A stretch of DNA of 64,000 nt from Isoptericola sp044389085 (GCF_044389085.1 NZ_JBIRXP010000005.1:1-64000); one strand, 5' to 3'. Shown: positions 16,228-25,051, counted from the first letter of the stretch. Numbers and translations: made by a program. Notes: a model not told the origin generated them from the letters alone.

Positions 16228-18832
16228 GCAGCACCGCCCCGACGCGCTCGGTCGCCGCGGCGACGACGCCCTCGCGGACGGCGCGCACGTCGTCGGCGGT
16301 CAGCGTGCGGTCGGCCGCGCGCAGCCGCACCGAGTAGGCGATCGACTTCTTGCCCTCGCCCACCTGGGCGCCGGTGAACACGTCGAAGAGGCGCGCATCC
16401 TCCAGCAGGGGGCCGGCGCCCGCGACGACGGCGGCGTGCACGTCGGCGGCGGGCACGTCCTCGTCGACGACGAAGGCGAAGTCCTCCTTGGCCGCGGGGA
16501 ACGCCGACACCGGCTCGGCCGCGACGGGGGCGTCCCCGCCGGCGGCGATCAGCGCGCCCAGGTCGAGCTCGAACGCGGCGGCCCTGGCGGGCAGGCCCAG
16601 CGCCTCGACCACCTTCGGGTGCAGCTCGCCCGCGTGACCGACGACGGCGCCGTCGGGCAGCGTCAGCGCCGCGCACCGCCCCGGGTGCCACGGCATCGTC
16701 CCGGAGTCGGCCCGGACCGTGACCTCGGCCCCCGCACGCTCGGCGACGAGACGTGCGGCGTCGACGGCGTCCGCCCAGTCGGCCGCACGACCGTCGCCCC
16801 ACCACCCGGCGGGCGCCGCCCGGCCGGTCAGCACGCCCGCGACGTGGCGGGGCTGGTCGGGGACGGCGGCGACGAGCGCCGCCAGGTCGTCGTCGCTCGG
16901 GCGCACGCCCACCGGCAGCTGCGGCGGCGCCGGGGTGCCCGGCGCCGGGCGCGTGACCAGACCGATCTCGAAGACCGCCACGTCGGGCAGACCGCGGGAC
17001 ACGTTCCGGCGCGCGGTCTCGAGCAGCGTCGAGAGCAGGTCGGCCCGCAGGAACGGTCGGTCGTCGGCCAGCGGGTTGGCCAGGCGCAGCGTGGTGCGGC
17101 GCACGTCGTCGTCGGGCAGACCCAGGGCGTCCAGGTCCGCCTCCCCGACGAACGGGTAGGACAGCACCTCGACGAGGCCGGCCTCCGCGAGCGCGCGCGC
17201 CACGGACCGGCGTGCCCGCTGCTCGGACGTGAGCCCGCGCCCGCCGGGGGCGGCGGGGAGCACGGACGGGATCTGGTCGTAGCCCGCGATCCGCACGACC
17301 TCCTCGACGAGCGCCGCCGGCTCGGTCAGGTCGGGACGCCACGACGGCGGCGTCACGCGGACCGCGTCCACGCCGGCCCCGGTGACGGCGTCCGTGACGG
17401 TGCAGCCGATCTGCTCGAGGATGCCGACCACGGTGGCGCGGTCGTAGTCCACGCCCGACAGCCGCGTGGGCAGCGTGACGTCCAGGCGCACCCGCTGGGG
17501 CGCGGTCGTGGTGTCGAGGTCGCTCACGGCGGGGTCGGCGGTGCCGCCGCCGAGCTCCACGAGCAGGTCGACCACGCGCTGCGCCGCGACGGCGGGCAGC
17601 CGCGGGTCCACGCCCCGCTCGAACCGCTTGGCGGCCTCGGAGGGCAGCCTGTGGCGCCGCGCCGTGCGGGCCACGGTGATCGGGTCGAAGTGGGCCGCCT
17701 CGACGAGGACGTCCGTCGTCGTGCCGCTCACCTCGGACGACGCGCCGCCCATGACGCCGGCGAGGCCCAGCACCCGTGCGCCGCGCTCGCCCGCCGGCGA
17801 GTCGGTGATCAGCAGGTCCTCGGCGTCCAGCGCACGGTCGACGTCGTCGAGCGTCGTGAGCCGCTCGCCGGGGGCCGCGCGGCGGACGACGATCGGCGCC
17901 GCGACCTGGTCGAGGTCGTAGGCGTGCAGCGGCTGCCCGAGGTCGAGCATCACGTAGTTCGTGACGTCGACGGCCAGGGAGATGGAGCGCATCCCCGAGC
18001 CCTCGAGGCGACGCTTCATCCACGGCGGGGTGGGCGCGGCGGGGTCGATCCCGCGCACGACGCGCGTGACGAACCGGTCGCAGCCGACCTGCCCGTGGAT
18101 CGGCGCCGCGTCGTCGACCTCGACGGCGAACCCGTCGGCCGTCGGGGCCGGCGGGGGCGTGACGAGGTTCTCCGGCAGCCCACGGTCGGTGAAGCGCGCG
18201 CCCGTGGAGTGGGCGTACTCGCGCGCCACCCCGCGGTAGCTGAACGCGTACCCGCGGTCCGGGGTCACGTTGATCTCGAGCACCTCGTCGCCCAGGCCGA
18301 GCAGGGCGATCGCGTCCTGGCCGGGCGTGAGGTCGGCGGCGTCGAAGCCCGCACGGGTGAGCACGAGGATGCCGTCGTGGTCCTCGCCGATGCCGAGCTC
18401 GCGCACCGAGCAGATCATGCCGTCGGAGACGTGGCCGTAGGTCTTGCGCGCGGCGATGGCGAACCCGCCGGGCAGCACGGTGCCGGGCAGCGACACGACG
18501 ACGTGGTCGCCCACGCCGAAGTTGTGCGCGCCGCAGATGATGCCGCGCGCGCCACCGGCGGGCACGTCGGCGTCGTCGACGCCCTTGATCTGCGTGGCGT
18601 TGTGCTCCGGGCCGACGTCGACCAGGCACCAGTTGACGGTCTTGCCGTTCTTCTGCGGCTCGGGGGTCTGCGCGAGCACGCGCCCCACGACGAGCGGGCC
18701 GGTGACGGCGGCGGGGTGGATCTCCTCCTCCTCCAGGCCGACCCTCACCAGCGCCGCCGCGAGCTGCTCCGCGGTGAGGTCCGCCGGCAGCTCGACGTGC
18801 TCGCCGAGCCAGTCAGTGACGATGCGGGGCAT
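16220..18832 (-). CDS. pheT: Phenylalanine--tRNA ligase, beta subunit
   Basis: PheT forms the (alpha-beta)2 synthetase that charges tRNA-Phe and carries the editing site. The 870 residues show the N-terminal tRNA-binding domain, the B3/B4 editing region, B5 (RLDVTLPTRLSGVDY) and a C-terminal ferredoxin-fold anticodon domain (FPAAKEDFAFVVDEDVP ... SIAYSVRLRA). Its ATG overlaps the pheS stop (ATGA), the usual coupling. The C-terminus overlaps the SDR start. Confidence 0.96.
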   Translation of the reverse strand: MPRIVTDWLGEHVELPADLTAEQLAAALVRVGLEEEEIHPAAVTGPLVVGRVLAQTPEPQKNGKTVNWCLVDVGPEHNATQIKGVDDADVPAGGARGIICGAHNFGVGDHVVVSLPGTVLPGGFAIAARKTYGHVSDGMICSVRELGIGEDHDGILVLTRAGFDAADLTPGQDAIALLGLGDEVLEINVTPDRGYAFSYRGVAREYAHSTGARFTDRGLPENLVTPPPAPTADGFAVEVDDAAPIHGQVGCDRFVTRVVRGIDPAAPTPPWMKRRLEGSGMRSISLAVDVTNYVMLDLGQPLHAYDLDQVAAPIVVRRAAPGERLTTLDDVDRALDAEDLLITDSPAGERGARVLGLAGVMGGASSEVSGTTTDVLVEAAHFDPITVARTARRHRLPSEAAKRFERGVDPRLPAVAAQRVVDLLVELGGGTADPAVSDLDTTTAPQRVRLDVTLPTRLSGVDYDRATVVGILEQIGCTVTDAVTGAGVDAVRVTPPSWRPDLTEPAALVEEVVRIAGYDQIPSVLPAAPGGRGLTSEQRARRSVARALAEAGLVEVLSYPFVGEADLDALGLPDDDVRRTTLRLANPLADDRPFLRADLLSTLLETARRNVSRGLPDVAVFEIGLVTRPAPGTPAPPQLPVGVRPSDDDLAALVAAVPDQPRHVAGVLTGRAAPAGWWGDGRAADWADAVDAARLVAERAGAEVTVRADSGTMPWHPGRCAALTLPDGAVVGHAGELHPKVVEALGLPARAAAFELDLGALIAAGGDAPVAAEPVSAFPAAKEDFAFVVDEDVPAADVHAAVVAGAGPLLEDARLFDVFTGAQVGEGKKSIAYSVRLRAADRTLTADDVRAVREGVVAAATERVGAVLRG

Positions 18833-19920
18833 CAGATCTCCGTCCTGAACTGGGTGGAGAAGCGCACGTCGCCCTCCACGATGTCGTGCATGTCCGCGAT
18901 CGAGTTGCGCAGCATGAGCGTGCGCTCGATGCCCATCCCGAAGGCGAAGCCCTGGTACTCCTCGGGGTCGATGCCGGCGGCCCGCAGCACGTTCGGGTTG
19001 ACCATGCCGCAGCCGCCCCATTCGATCCAGCCCGCGCCCCCCTTCTTCTGGGGGAACCACAGGTCCATCTCGGCGCTGGGCTCGGTGAAGGGGAAGAACG
19101 CCGGGCGCAGCCGGGTGCGGGCCTCGGGGCCGAACATGGCGCGGGCGAACGCGTCGAGGGTGCCCACGAGGTTCGCCATCGTCAGGCCCTTGTCGATCGC
19201 GATGCCCTCGACCTGGTGGAAGACGGGCGTGTGCGTCTGGTCCAGCGCGTCGGTGCGGAACACCTTGCCGGGGCACGCCACGTACAGCGGCACCCCGCGC
19301 TCGAGCAGCGAGCGCGACTGCACCGGCGACGTGTGCGTGCGCAGCACGAGGTTGGACGGCTTGTCCCCCTCGCCCTCGACGTAGAAGGTGTCCTGCATCT
19401 GCCGGGCCGGGTGGTCGGGGGCGAAGTTCAACGCGTCGAAGTTGAACCACTCCGCCTCGACCTCGGGGCCGTCGGCGATCTCCCAGCCGAGCCCGACGAA
19501 GAAGTCGGCGATGCGCTCCTGCACCAGCTCGATCGGGTGCCGCGCGCCGGCCGGGCGCCGGTCGGTCGGGAGCGTGACGTCGACGGCCTCCTCCACGAGG
19601 ACGCGCTCGTCGCGCTCCACCTCGAGCTCGGCCTGGCGCGCCGCGATCGCCTGGTTCACCCGCCCGCGGCGCGGGCCGACGTTCTTGCCCGCGGCAGCCT
19701 TGTCGGGCCCGGGCAGGCCCCCGATGGCCCGGTTGGCCAGCGCGAGCGGGCTCCGGTCCCCGGTCTGCGCGGTGCGGACGGCCTTCAGCTCGTCGAGGTC
19801 GCGCGCGGCGGCGACGGCGGCGAGCGCCTCGGCGACGGCGGCGTCGAGCGCGGCGACGTCCAGCGGGTCGGGGCTCTGTCGCTCGTTGCCGGGTTCTGGG
19901 GTGGGTGCGGGCGTGGACAT
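18832..19920 (-). CDS. pheS: Phenylalanine--tRNA ligase, alpha subunit
   Basis: PheS is the catalytic alpha subunit. The 362 residues have an N-terminal coiled coil, then class II motifs: HPIELVQERI, FNFDALNFAPDHPAR, RTHTSPVQSR, HQVEG and GMGIERTLM. AGGAAGG stands five bases before the ATG. The leader upstream (19921-20040) is about 120 bases; it holds TAAACT as a possible -10 near 19968. I see no T-box-like structure or phenylalanine-rich leader peptide. Confidence 0.96.
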   Translation of the reverse strand: MSTPAPTPEPGNERQSPDPLDVAALDAAVAEALAAVAAARDLDELKAVRTAQTGDRSPLALANRAIGGLPGPDKAAAGKNVGPRRGRVNQAIAARQAELEVERDERVLVEEAVDVTLPTDRRPAGARHPIELVQERIADFFVGLGWEIADGPEVEAEWFNFDALNFAPDHPARQMQDTFYVEGEGDKPSNLVLRTHTSPVQSRSLLERGVPLYVACPGKVFRTDALDQTHTPVFHQVEGIAIDKGLTMANLVGTLDAFARAMFGPEARTRLRPAFFPFTEPSAEMDLWFPQKKGGAGWIEWGGCGMVNPNVLRAAGIDPEEYQGFAFGMGIERTLMLRNSIADMHDIVEGDVRFSTQFRTEI

Positions 19921-20040
19921 GCGTGCCTTCCTGAGAGGGGCCCTGCGAAGGGTGTGGCGGCGGGGTCAGTTTATGTGCCCGCCCGGGCCGGTCAGGTCGG
20001 CGTCCGCAGTGCCGCGCTCAGCGCGCGGGCGTCACCGGGG

Positions 20041-20061
20041 CCGGGCCCGTGGCGGGCCCGG
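20041..20061 (-). terminator. Hairpin downstream of the RNA ligase-like gene
   Basis: CCGGGCCCG and CGGGCCCGG form a perfect 9-bp stem with a 3-base loop, 22 bases past the stop codon at 20083. It sits between that gene and pheS on the minus strand. Confidence 0.6.
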
Positions 20062-20082
20062 TAAATCGGCGGTCGCGGCGTG

Positions 20083-20754
20083 TCACGCCTCCCATGATGA
20101 CACGGGCGGGCGGGCCCCTTCCCGGCCGGTCAGCGGGACGACCGCGACGTCCTCGTGCAGCGGCCCTCCCGACCGGCCCTCGCCGAGCCGGGACGCGACG
20201 ACGTGCACGGCGTCGACCCGCCACGACGGCCCCCGGTACACGGCCAGCGCACGCGCCCAGGGCACGAGGGGGGACGCCTCGGCCACCCGCCCGCGCGTCC
20301 CGCCGCGCGCGCCGTCGACCCGGCGCCGACCCTCGGCCGCCCGGACCGTCGCCCGCGCGACCGTGAGGTGCGGCCGGCCGGAGGTGCGGTCCGAGGCGGG
20401 CAGCCCCGCCGCGGCGGCGGCGTCCTGGGCGGCCTCCCCGGCGCGGCGCAGGTCGTCGACGGCTCCGGCGACGCCCACCCAGAGCGTGCGCCCGCCGAAC
20501 GAGCCGCTCCCGGCCAGGGCCAGCTCGAACGGGGGTACGTCGGCGAGCGCGGCCCGCAGCGCGTCGACGTAACCCGGGACGGCGCCGTCCGGCACTTCGC
20601 CGTGGAAGACGAGCGTCACGTGACGCTGCTCGCGCGGCACCCAGCGCAGCCCGCGGCCCGGGTCGGACAGGGCGCCGCCACCCACCCCCGCCAGGGCGAG
20701 ATCCAGGTGGCCGGCAGCGTCGGCGGAGGGGTACACGGCCGTGAACAGGCGCAT
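20083..20754 (-). CDS. 2'-5' RNA ligase family protein (2H phosphoesterase)
   Basis: This 223-residue protein carries the two H-x-T-x signatures of the 2H phosphoesterase superfamily: HVTLVFHG and HLTVARA. It belongs with bacterial RNA 2',3'-cyclic phosphodiesterases (ThpR). Its role in RNA repair or processing is inferred from the family only. It starts at an ATG six bases after TAGCAT (20761-20766), so a leaderless transcript is likely. It is divergent from the SRPBCC-like gene. Confidence 0.85.
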   Translation of the reverse strand: MRLFTAVYPSADAAGHLDLALAGVGGGALSDPGRGLRWVPREQRHVTLVFHGEVPDGAVPGYVDALRAALADVPPFELALAGSGSFGGRTLWVGVAGAVDDLRRAGEAAQDAAAAAGLPASDRTSGRPHLTVARATVRAAEGRRRVDGARGGTRGRVAEASPLVPWARALAVYRGPSWRVDAVHVVASRLGEGRSGGPLHEDVAVVPLTGREGARPPVSSWEA

Positions 20755-20760
20755 GGCGCG

Positions 20761-20766
20761 ATGCTA
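20761..20766 (-). promoter_or_regulatory. -10 hexamer, predicted leaderless start
   Basis: TAGCAT on the minus strand ends six bases before the ATG at 20754, with no room for a ribosome binding site. Confidence 0.5.
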
Positions 20767-20842
20767 GGCTCGCGGCGGCCCGCCGGGCACGACCGCGCCC
20801 GTTCTCCGCGCGCCCCGCTCCGTGGAGCGGCAGGCTGGGGCC

Positions 20843-21517
20843 ATGCCCTCGCTCCGACGCGTCCTCGTCACCTCGTCCCTGGCCGCCCTCGGGCTGGGTG
20901 CCGCCCTCCTCACCCGGCGGATGACGCAGACCTGGGGCACCGCGGCGCTGGAGGCCGACCTCCCCCTGCCCGGCGACGACCTCGTGCGGGGGGCGAGCGT
21001 CGTGGCCACCCGGGCCGTCGGCATCGGCGTCCCCGCCTCCCGGGTGTGGCCCTGGCTCGTCCAGCTCGGGTACGGCCGTGGCGGTTTCTACTCCCACGAC
21101 CGGCTGGAGCGGGCCGTCGGGCTGGACATCCGTTCCGCCGACCGTGTGGAGCCGGCGTGGCAGGACCTCGCCGTCGGCGACCGGGTCGACCTCGCCGGGG
21201 GCTTCGGGCTCCGCGTCGCCGCCCTGGAGCCCGGGCGGCACATCGTCCTGCACGGCGGCGAACCGGGGCGCGGGGAACCGGTGGCCGGGTCACCGCCCTT
21301 CGACTTCTCGTGGGCGTTCGTCCTGCTGCCCTGGGAGGGGCGTGACGTGGGGACCCGGCTGCTCGTGCGCGAGCGTTACCGGCCGCACGGCACCGTGGGC
21401 CGCGTCGTCGTGGAGGCCACGCAGGTGGCGAGCTGGGTGATGTCCGCCGCGATGCTGCGCGGCATCCGGGACCGCGCGGAGGGGCGCCGGGCGCGCGCGG
21501 CACGCCCCGCGGGCTAG
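20843..21517 (+). CDS. SRPBCC-like conserved protein with N-terminal membrane segment
   Basis: This 224-residue protein starts with a short hydrophobic stretch (LVTSSLAALGLGAALL) and continues with a region that looks like the START/SRPBCC ligand-binding fold (VWPWLVQLGYGRGGFYSHDRLERAVG, then FDFSWAFVLLP). Its function is unknown; the fold suggests binding of a hydrophobic ligand near the membrane. I chose the ATG at 20843; an ATG seven codons upstream is possible. CAGGCT stands six bases before the start. Its stop codon overlaps that of the methylase gene in a shared CTAG. Confidence 0.65.
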   Translation: MPSLRRVLVTSSLAALGLGAALLTRRMTQTWGTAALEADLPLPGDDLVRGASVVATRAVGIGVPASRVWPWLVQLGYGRGGFYSHDRLERAVGLDIRSADRVEPAWQDLAVGDRVDLAGGFGLRVAALEPGRHIVLHGGEPGRGEPVAGSPPFDFSWAFVLLPWEGRDVGTRLLVRERYRPHGTVGRVVVEATQVASWVMSAAMLRGIRDRAEGRRARAARPAG

Positions 21518-22374
21518 CGCTGGGCGCGACCGCTCGCGTACAGGCAGACGGTGGCGGCGGTGGCGAGGTTGAGCGACTCGGCCCGGCCGCGGATGGGCAC
21601 GCGGACGACGGCGTCCGCCAGGGCCCGGTCGGCCTCGGGCAGGCCCCATGCCTCGTTGCCGAACACCCAGGCGGTGGAGCCGGCGAGGTCGGGCCGCCCT
21701 GCCGGGGCCGTCCCGGCCACGTCGAGCAGGTCGTCGAGGTCGTGCTCGCCCGTGCCGTCCGCGGCGAGGACGACGCAGCCGGCGTCGTGCGCCGCGGCGA
21801 CGACGCCCGTCAGGGGCACGCCCGTCACGACGGGGACGTGGAAGAGGGAGCCGGCGGTGGAACGCACGACCTTGGGGTTGTGCACGTCGACGCTCTCGCC
21901 GGCGAGCACGACGAGGTCGGCGCCGGCCGCGTCGGCGGCCCGGATGACGGTGCCCGCGTTGCCGGGGTCGCGGACGTTCGCGAGCACGGCCACCAGCAGC
22001 GGGCGGGCGTCCAGCCCGCGCAGGGCGTCGTCGAGCGTGCGCGGGCGGGCCCGCACGACGGCGAGCACGCCCTGGGCGTCGGGGCTCATCGCGTCGAGCA
22101 CCTCGGGGGTGCCGACGTGCAGGCGCAGCCCGGCCTCGCCGGCGGCCCCCACGATCTCGTCGTAGCGCTCGGCGGCGGCCGCCGTGAGGTAGACGTCCCG
22201 TACCTCGTCGGGCGCGTGCCGCACGGCCTCGCGCACGCCCTGCGGGCCCTCGACGAGGAACTGCCCGTGCCGGGAACGCGCGGGACGCCCGGACAGCGCC
22301 CTGACCTGCTTGACCCGGTCCGCCCGCGGGTTCGCGAGCGTCACGTCGGGGATGCCTGAGATCATGCGCGGCAT
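21514..22374 (-). CDS. TrmH/SpoU-family RNA methyltransferase
   Basis: This 286-residue SPOUT methyltransferase has the three knot motifs: NVRDPGNAGTVIRAADAAGA, FGNEAWGLPEAD and SLNLATAATVCLY. An N-terminal substrate-binding domain precedes them (FLVEGPQGVREAV). It most likely 2'-O-methylates rRNA; position next to rplT is typical for this group. The ATG at 22374 is preferred, with an ATG three codons on as alternative; neither has a good ribosome site. It ends at the shared CTAG (21514-21517). Confidence 0.88.
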   Translation of the reverse strand: MPRMISGIPDVTLANPRADRVKQVRALSGRPARSRHGQFLVEGPQGVREAVRHAPDEVRDVYLTAAAAERYDEIVGAAGEAGLRLHVGTPEVLDAMSPDAQGVLAVVRARPRTLDDALRGLDARPLLVAVLANVRDPGNAGTVIRAADAAGADLVVLAGESVDVHNPKVVRSTAGSLFHVPVVTGVPLTGVVAAAHDAGCVVLAADGTGEHDLDDLLDVAGTAPAGRPDLAGSTAWVFGNEAWGLPEADRALADAVVRVPIRGRAESLNLATAATVCLYASGRAQR

Positions 22375-22421
22375 CGACAGGTCGGGGGTGTCCGGGCGTC
22401 CGGGGTGCTGAGCGGGGTGGC

Positions 22422-22805
22422 TCAGGCGGCCTTCGGCGCGTTGACGTCGGCCGGCAGCGCGTCCTTGGCGACCTGGACGAGCGCGTTGAACGCCGCCACG
22501 TCGTTGACCGCGAGCTCGGCGAGCATGCGGCGGTCGACCTCGACACCAGCAGCCTTGAGGCCCTGGATGAGGCGGTTGTAGGTCAGACCCTGCGCGCGGG
22601 ACGCAGCGTTGATGCGCTGGATCCACAGCTTGCGGAAGTCGCCCTTCTTCGCCTTGCGGTCGCGGTACGAGTAGACGAGGGAGTGGGTGACCTGCTCCTT
22701 CGCCTTCCGGTACAGGCGCGAACGCTGGCCGCGGTAGCCGCTGGCGCGCTCGAGGGTCGTACGGCGCTTCTTGTGGGCGTTGACCGCCCGCTTCACGCGT
22801 GCCAC
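22422..22805 (-). CDS. rplT: 50S ribosomal protein L20
   Basis: L20 binds 23S rRNA early in 50S assembly. The 127 residues begin MARVKRAVNAHKKRR and contain SGYRGQRSRLYRKA and LWIQRINAA, all typical. The C-terminus has a short extension after the core. It is the third gene of infC-rpmI-rplT. Confidence 0.98.
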   Translation of the reverse strand: MARVKRAVNAHKKRRTTLERASGYRGQRSRLYRKAKEQVTHSLVYSYRDRKAKKGDFRKLWIQRINAASRAQGLTYNRLIQGLKAAGVEVDRRMLAELAVNDVAAFNALVQVAKDALPADVNAPKAA

Positions 22806-22895
22806 GTGATGCTCCTTGCAGTGTCGGGGCCGGAAGTGGACCCGGCGGTCGTGCTCCCCGGTGGTGTCACCGGAAGCCGCCGACCGCCGAGGGCG

Positions 22896-23090
22896 TCACT
22901 TGCCGAGCAGCTTCTTGATGGTCTTGACGTCGGCGGCCGAGACCACCTGGTCCTGAGCCAGACGACGCGTGCGGCGGCTGGACTTGTGCTCGAGGTAGTG
23001 GCGAGCGTTCGTCTGCTCCCGCATGATCTTGCCGCTGCCGGTGACCCGGAAGCGCTTCTTGGCGCCGGAGTGCGTCTTGTTCTTCGGCAT
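22896..23090 (-). CDS. rpmI: 50S ribosomal protein L35
   Basis: L35 is a small 50S protein. The 64 residues begin MPKNKTHSGAKKRFRVTGSGK and end KTIKKLLGK, matching the family in length and sequence. It lies between infC and rplT, as in most bacteria. Confidence 0.98.
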   Translation of the reverse strand: MPKNKTHSGAKKRFRVTGSGKIMREQTNARHYLEHKSSRRTRRLAQDQVVSAADVKTIKKLLGK

Positions 23091-23190
23091 GACTGCCGTC
23101 TCTCCTCGTGTCGGTCACCCGCCGGGTGGCGGGGACGTGGTGCGGACCGGGGCCGGCGAGCGGCCCGGTGCCAGATGGTCGTGTACGGCC

Positions 23191-24159
23191 TCAGCGCCCC
23201 GCGCGGGGGCTCGGCTTCGGACGCGGCGCCGGCGGCCGCGGGGTGGCGGGCTTCGGCGTCGCGGGCTTCGGCGTCGCCGCGGCGGGCTTCGCCGGCGTCG
23301 CGGGCTTCGGGGCCGCGGCCGGCGCGGCCGGCGTGGCCGGCGTGGAGGCCGACTTCTCCGCCACAGGCTTCGACGTCGCGGGCTTCGACGTCGCGGGCTT
23401 CGACGTCGCGGGCTTCGACGCGGCCGGCGCTACGGCGGGCTTCGTCTCGGCACGCGGGGCGGGCGCCGGCTGTGCGGCCTCGGGGGCCGGAGCCTCCTGC
23501 GCCTCGACCTCGGGCTCCGTCGGCTCGGGCTCCGGCGCAGGCTGCGCCGGCGCGGCCTGGGCACGGGCCTCGGCCTTGACCTCGGACTTGGTCTTGCGCT
23601 GCGCGTTGATCTCGCTGGACCGCTTGCGCTGCTCGACCTTGGCGTCGGCCTTCTTCTTCACCGGACCGAGCACCATGGTCATGTTGCGGCCGTCCTGCTT
23701 CGGCATCGACTCGACGAAGCCGAGGTCCGAGACGTCCTCCGCGAGCCGCTGCAGCAGACGCACGCCCATCTCGGGGCGCGACTGCTCACGACCGCGGAAC
23801 ATGATCATGACCTTGACCTTGTCGCCGGCCTCGAGGAAGCGGACGACGTGGCCCTTCTTGGTGCCGTAGTCGTGCGGGTCGATCTTCAGGCGGAACCGGA
23901 TCTCCTTGAGGACCGTGTTCGCCTGGTTGCGCCGCGCCTCGCGCGCCTTCATGTCCGACTCGTACTTGAACTTGCCGTAGTCCATGAGCTTGGCGACGGG
24001 CGGACGGGCGTCCGGGGCCACCTCGACGAGGTCGAGGTCGGCGTCCTGGGCAAGCTTCAGGGCGACTCCCGTGGCGACCACGCCGACCTGCTCCCCGCCC
24101 GGGCCGATGAGTCGGACCTCGGGGACGCGGATCCGATCGTTGATGCGAGGCTCGCTGAT
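23191..24159 (-). CDS. infC: Translation initiation factor IF-3 with long C-terminal extension
   Basis: IF-3 binds the 30S subunit and checks the start codon. The core shows INDRIRVPEVRLIGP, LVEVAPDARPPVAKLMDYGKF and FRGREQ. There is no ATG, GTG or TTG near the family start; AGGAG stands seven bases before an ATC (24159), and non-standard AUU/AUC starts are a classic infC feature used for self-regulation. From about residue 170 to 322 the protein is an Ala/Pro/Lys-rich tail with SKPAT and KPATP repeats, which ordinary IF-3 (about 180 residues) lacks. The ATG at 24234 lies in the structured leader and has no ribosome site. Confidence 0.92.
   Translation of the reverse strand: MSEPRINDRIRVPEVRLIGPGGEQVGVVATGVALKLAQDADLDLVEVAPDARPPVAKLMDYGKFKYESDMKAREARRNQANTVLKEIRFRLKIDPHDYGTKKGHVVRFLEAGDKVKVMIMFRGREQSRPEMGVRLLQRLAEDVSDLGFVESMPKQDGRNMTMVLGPVKKKADAKVEQRKRSSEINAQRKTKSEVKAEARAQAAPAQPAPEPEPTEPEVEAQEAPAPEAAQPAPAPRAETKPAVAPAASKPATSKPATSKPATSKPVAEKSASTPATPAAPAAAPKPATPAKPAAATPKPATPKPATPRPPAPRPKPSPRAGR
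23366..23420. repeat. 15-bp tandem repeat within infC
   Basis: Three perfect copies and a 10-base partial copy of GGCTTCGACGTCGCG (plus strand) encode the SKPAT units of the IF-3 tail. Related, less regular repeats (KPATP) follow at about 23240-23310. Confidence 0.9.
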
Positions 24160-24437
24160 GGTGATGCTCCTAAACTCGTCGGTAGACCGCCAGGGACGGG
24201 AAAGGCCCCCGACCTGAGCACAGGTGGAGGCCATCTACCGACGCCGGGGCGCGAGCGCTCCGACGACCGAGGCGGACGCCCACGAGAGGCGTCCGACCGG
24301 GACCCGGCCCCTGTCGGCGCCCGGGGGCGCTCGGTCGGTGCTCGGGTGGGATGAGATCCACTTGATGCACCCGGGCCCTGTCGACACCCCGAGGGGCGAC
24401 GCACTTTCGGACCCAGGTCGGTCAGCGATCAAGATTA
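24160..24437 (-). promoter_or_regulatory. infC promoter and long structured leader
   Basis: An extended -10-like TGCTAATCT (TAATCT at 24432-24437) would give a leader of about 265 bases. GTCGGTAGA (24178-24186) is complementary to TCTACCGAC (24234-24242), a 9-bp long-range stem that brackets a small ACCTG/CAGGT hairpin and ends eight bases before the AGGAG ribosome site. Such a leader fits autogenous control of the infC-rpmI-rplT operon by IF-3 or L20. Confidence 0.55.
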
Positions 24438-24502
24438 GCACGGTCTCGCCGCCCGCCCGGCCGGTGTGGCGAGCGTCTCGGCCACCCCGCTCGGGACCTT
24501 TA

Positions 24503-24517
24503 CTGGAATCGTTCCAG
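24503..24517 (+). promoter_or_regulatory. Fur-type operator
   Basis: CTGGAA-TCG-TTCCAG is a perfect 6-bp dyad centred 30 bases before the fur start codon. It resembles the inverted repeats bound by actinobacterial FurA/CatR repressors ahead of fur-catalase operons. A possible -10, CAGGGT, follows at 24527-24532, so the site would cover the promoter. Confidence 0.75.
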
Positions 24518-24539
24518 AAAATGTGGCAGGGTCGGCCCC

Positions 24540-25007
24540 GTGACCACGGCGACGACGGACGAGACACTGCTGAGGGAACGGGGACTGCGCGTCACCGGTT
24601 CCCGGCTCGCCGTCCTGCGCGCGCTCTCCGCGCACCAGCACGCCACCGCGGACGACGTCGTGCACGCGGTGCGCGACGACCTCGGCTCGGTGTCCGTGCA
24701 GGCCGTGTACGACTGCCTGCACGCGCTCACCTCGGCCGGCCTCCTGCGCCGCATGGAGCCCGCCGGGCACCCCGCCCGCTACGAGCGCCGCACCGGCGAC
24801 AACCACCACCACGTGGTGTGCCGCTCGTGCGGCGCCGTCGCCGACGTGGACTGCACCGTGGGGCACGCGCCCTGCCTGACGCCAAGCGCGTCTCACGGGT
24901 TCGCCGTCGACCTCGCCGAGGTCACGTTCTGGGGCCTGTGCCCCGACTGTGCCGGCGCCCCGGCCGCCGACCCCGTCCCGGCGGCCGTCACCGGCACGAC
25001 CTCCTGA
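24540..25007 (+). CDS. Fur-family peroxide/metal-responsive repressor
   Basis: This 155-residue Fur-family protein has the winged-helix region (RGLRVTGSRLAVLRAL ... VSVQAVYDCLHALTSAGLLR), the histidine cluster NHHHVVCRSCG and a second CPDC, giving two CxxC zinc-binding pairs. Adjacent to a catalase gene, it is best read as a FurA/CatR-like peroxide sensor rather than a global iron regulator. The GTG start is preceded by a perfect dyad (24503-24517), implying self-repression. The 44-base gap to katA suggests one operon. Confidence 0.88.
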   Translation: MTTATTDETLLRERGLRVTGSRLAVLRALSAHQHATADDVVHAVRDDLGSVSVQAVYDCLHALTSAGLLRRMEPAGHPARYERRTGDNHHHVVCRSCGAVADVDCTVGHAPCLTPSASHGFAVDLAEVTFWGLCPDCAGAPAADPVPAAVTGTTS

Positions 25008-25051
25008 AGCCGGACCTCAACCGGAACCCCCCTGAGAAAGGACGTCATCAC

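Noticed and set aside
23366..23420. Regular repeats as a possible CRISPR array
   Set aside because: The repeats are contiguous 15-mers without spacers and keep the reading frame of infC.
24160..24234. ATG at 24234 as the infC start
   Set aside because: It has no ribosome binding site, lies in a self-complementary leader, and adds residues unlike any IF-3. The ATC after AGGAG fits better.
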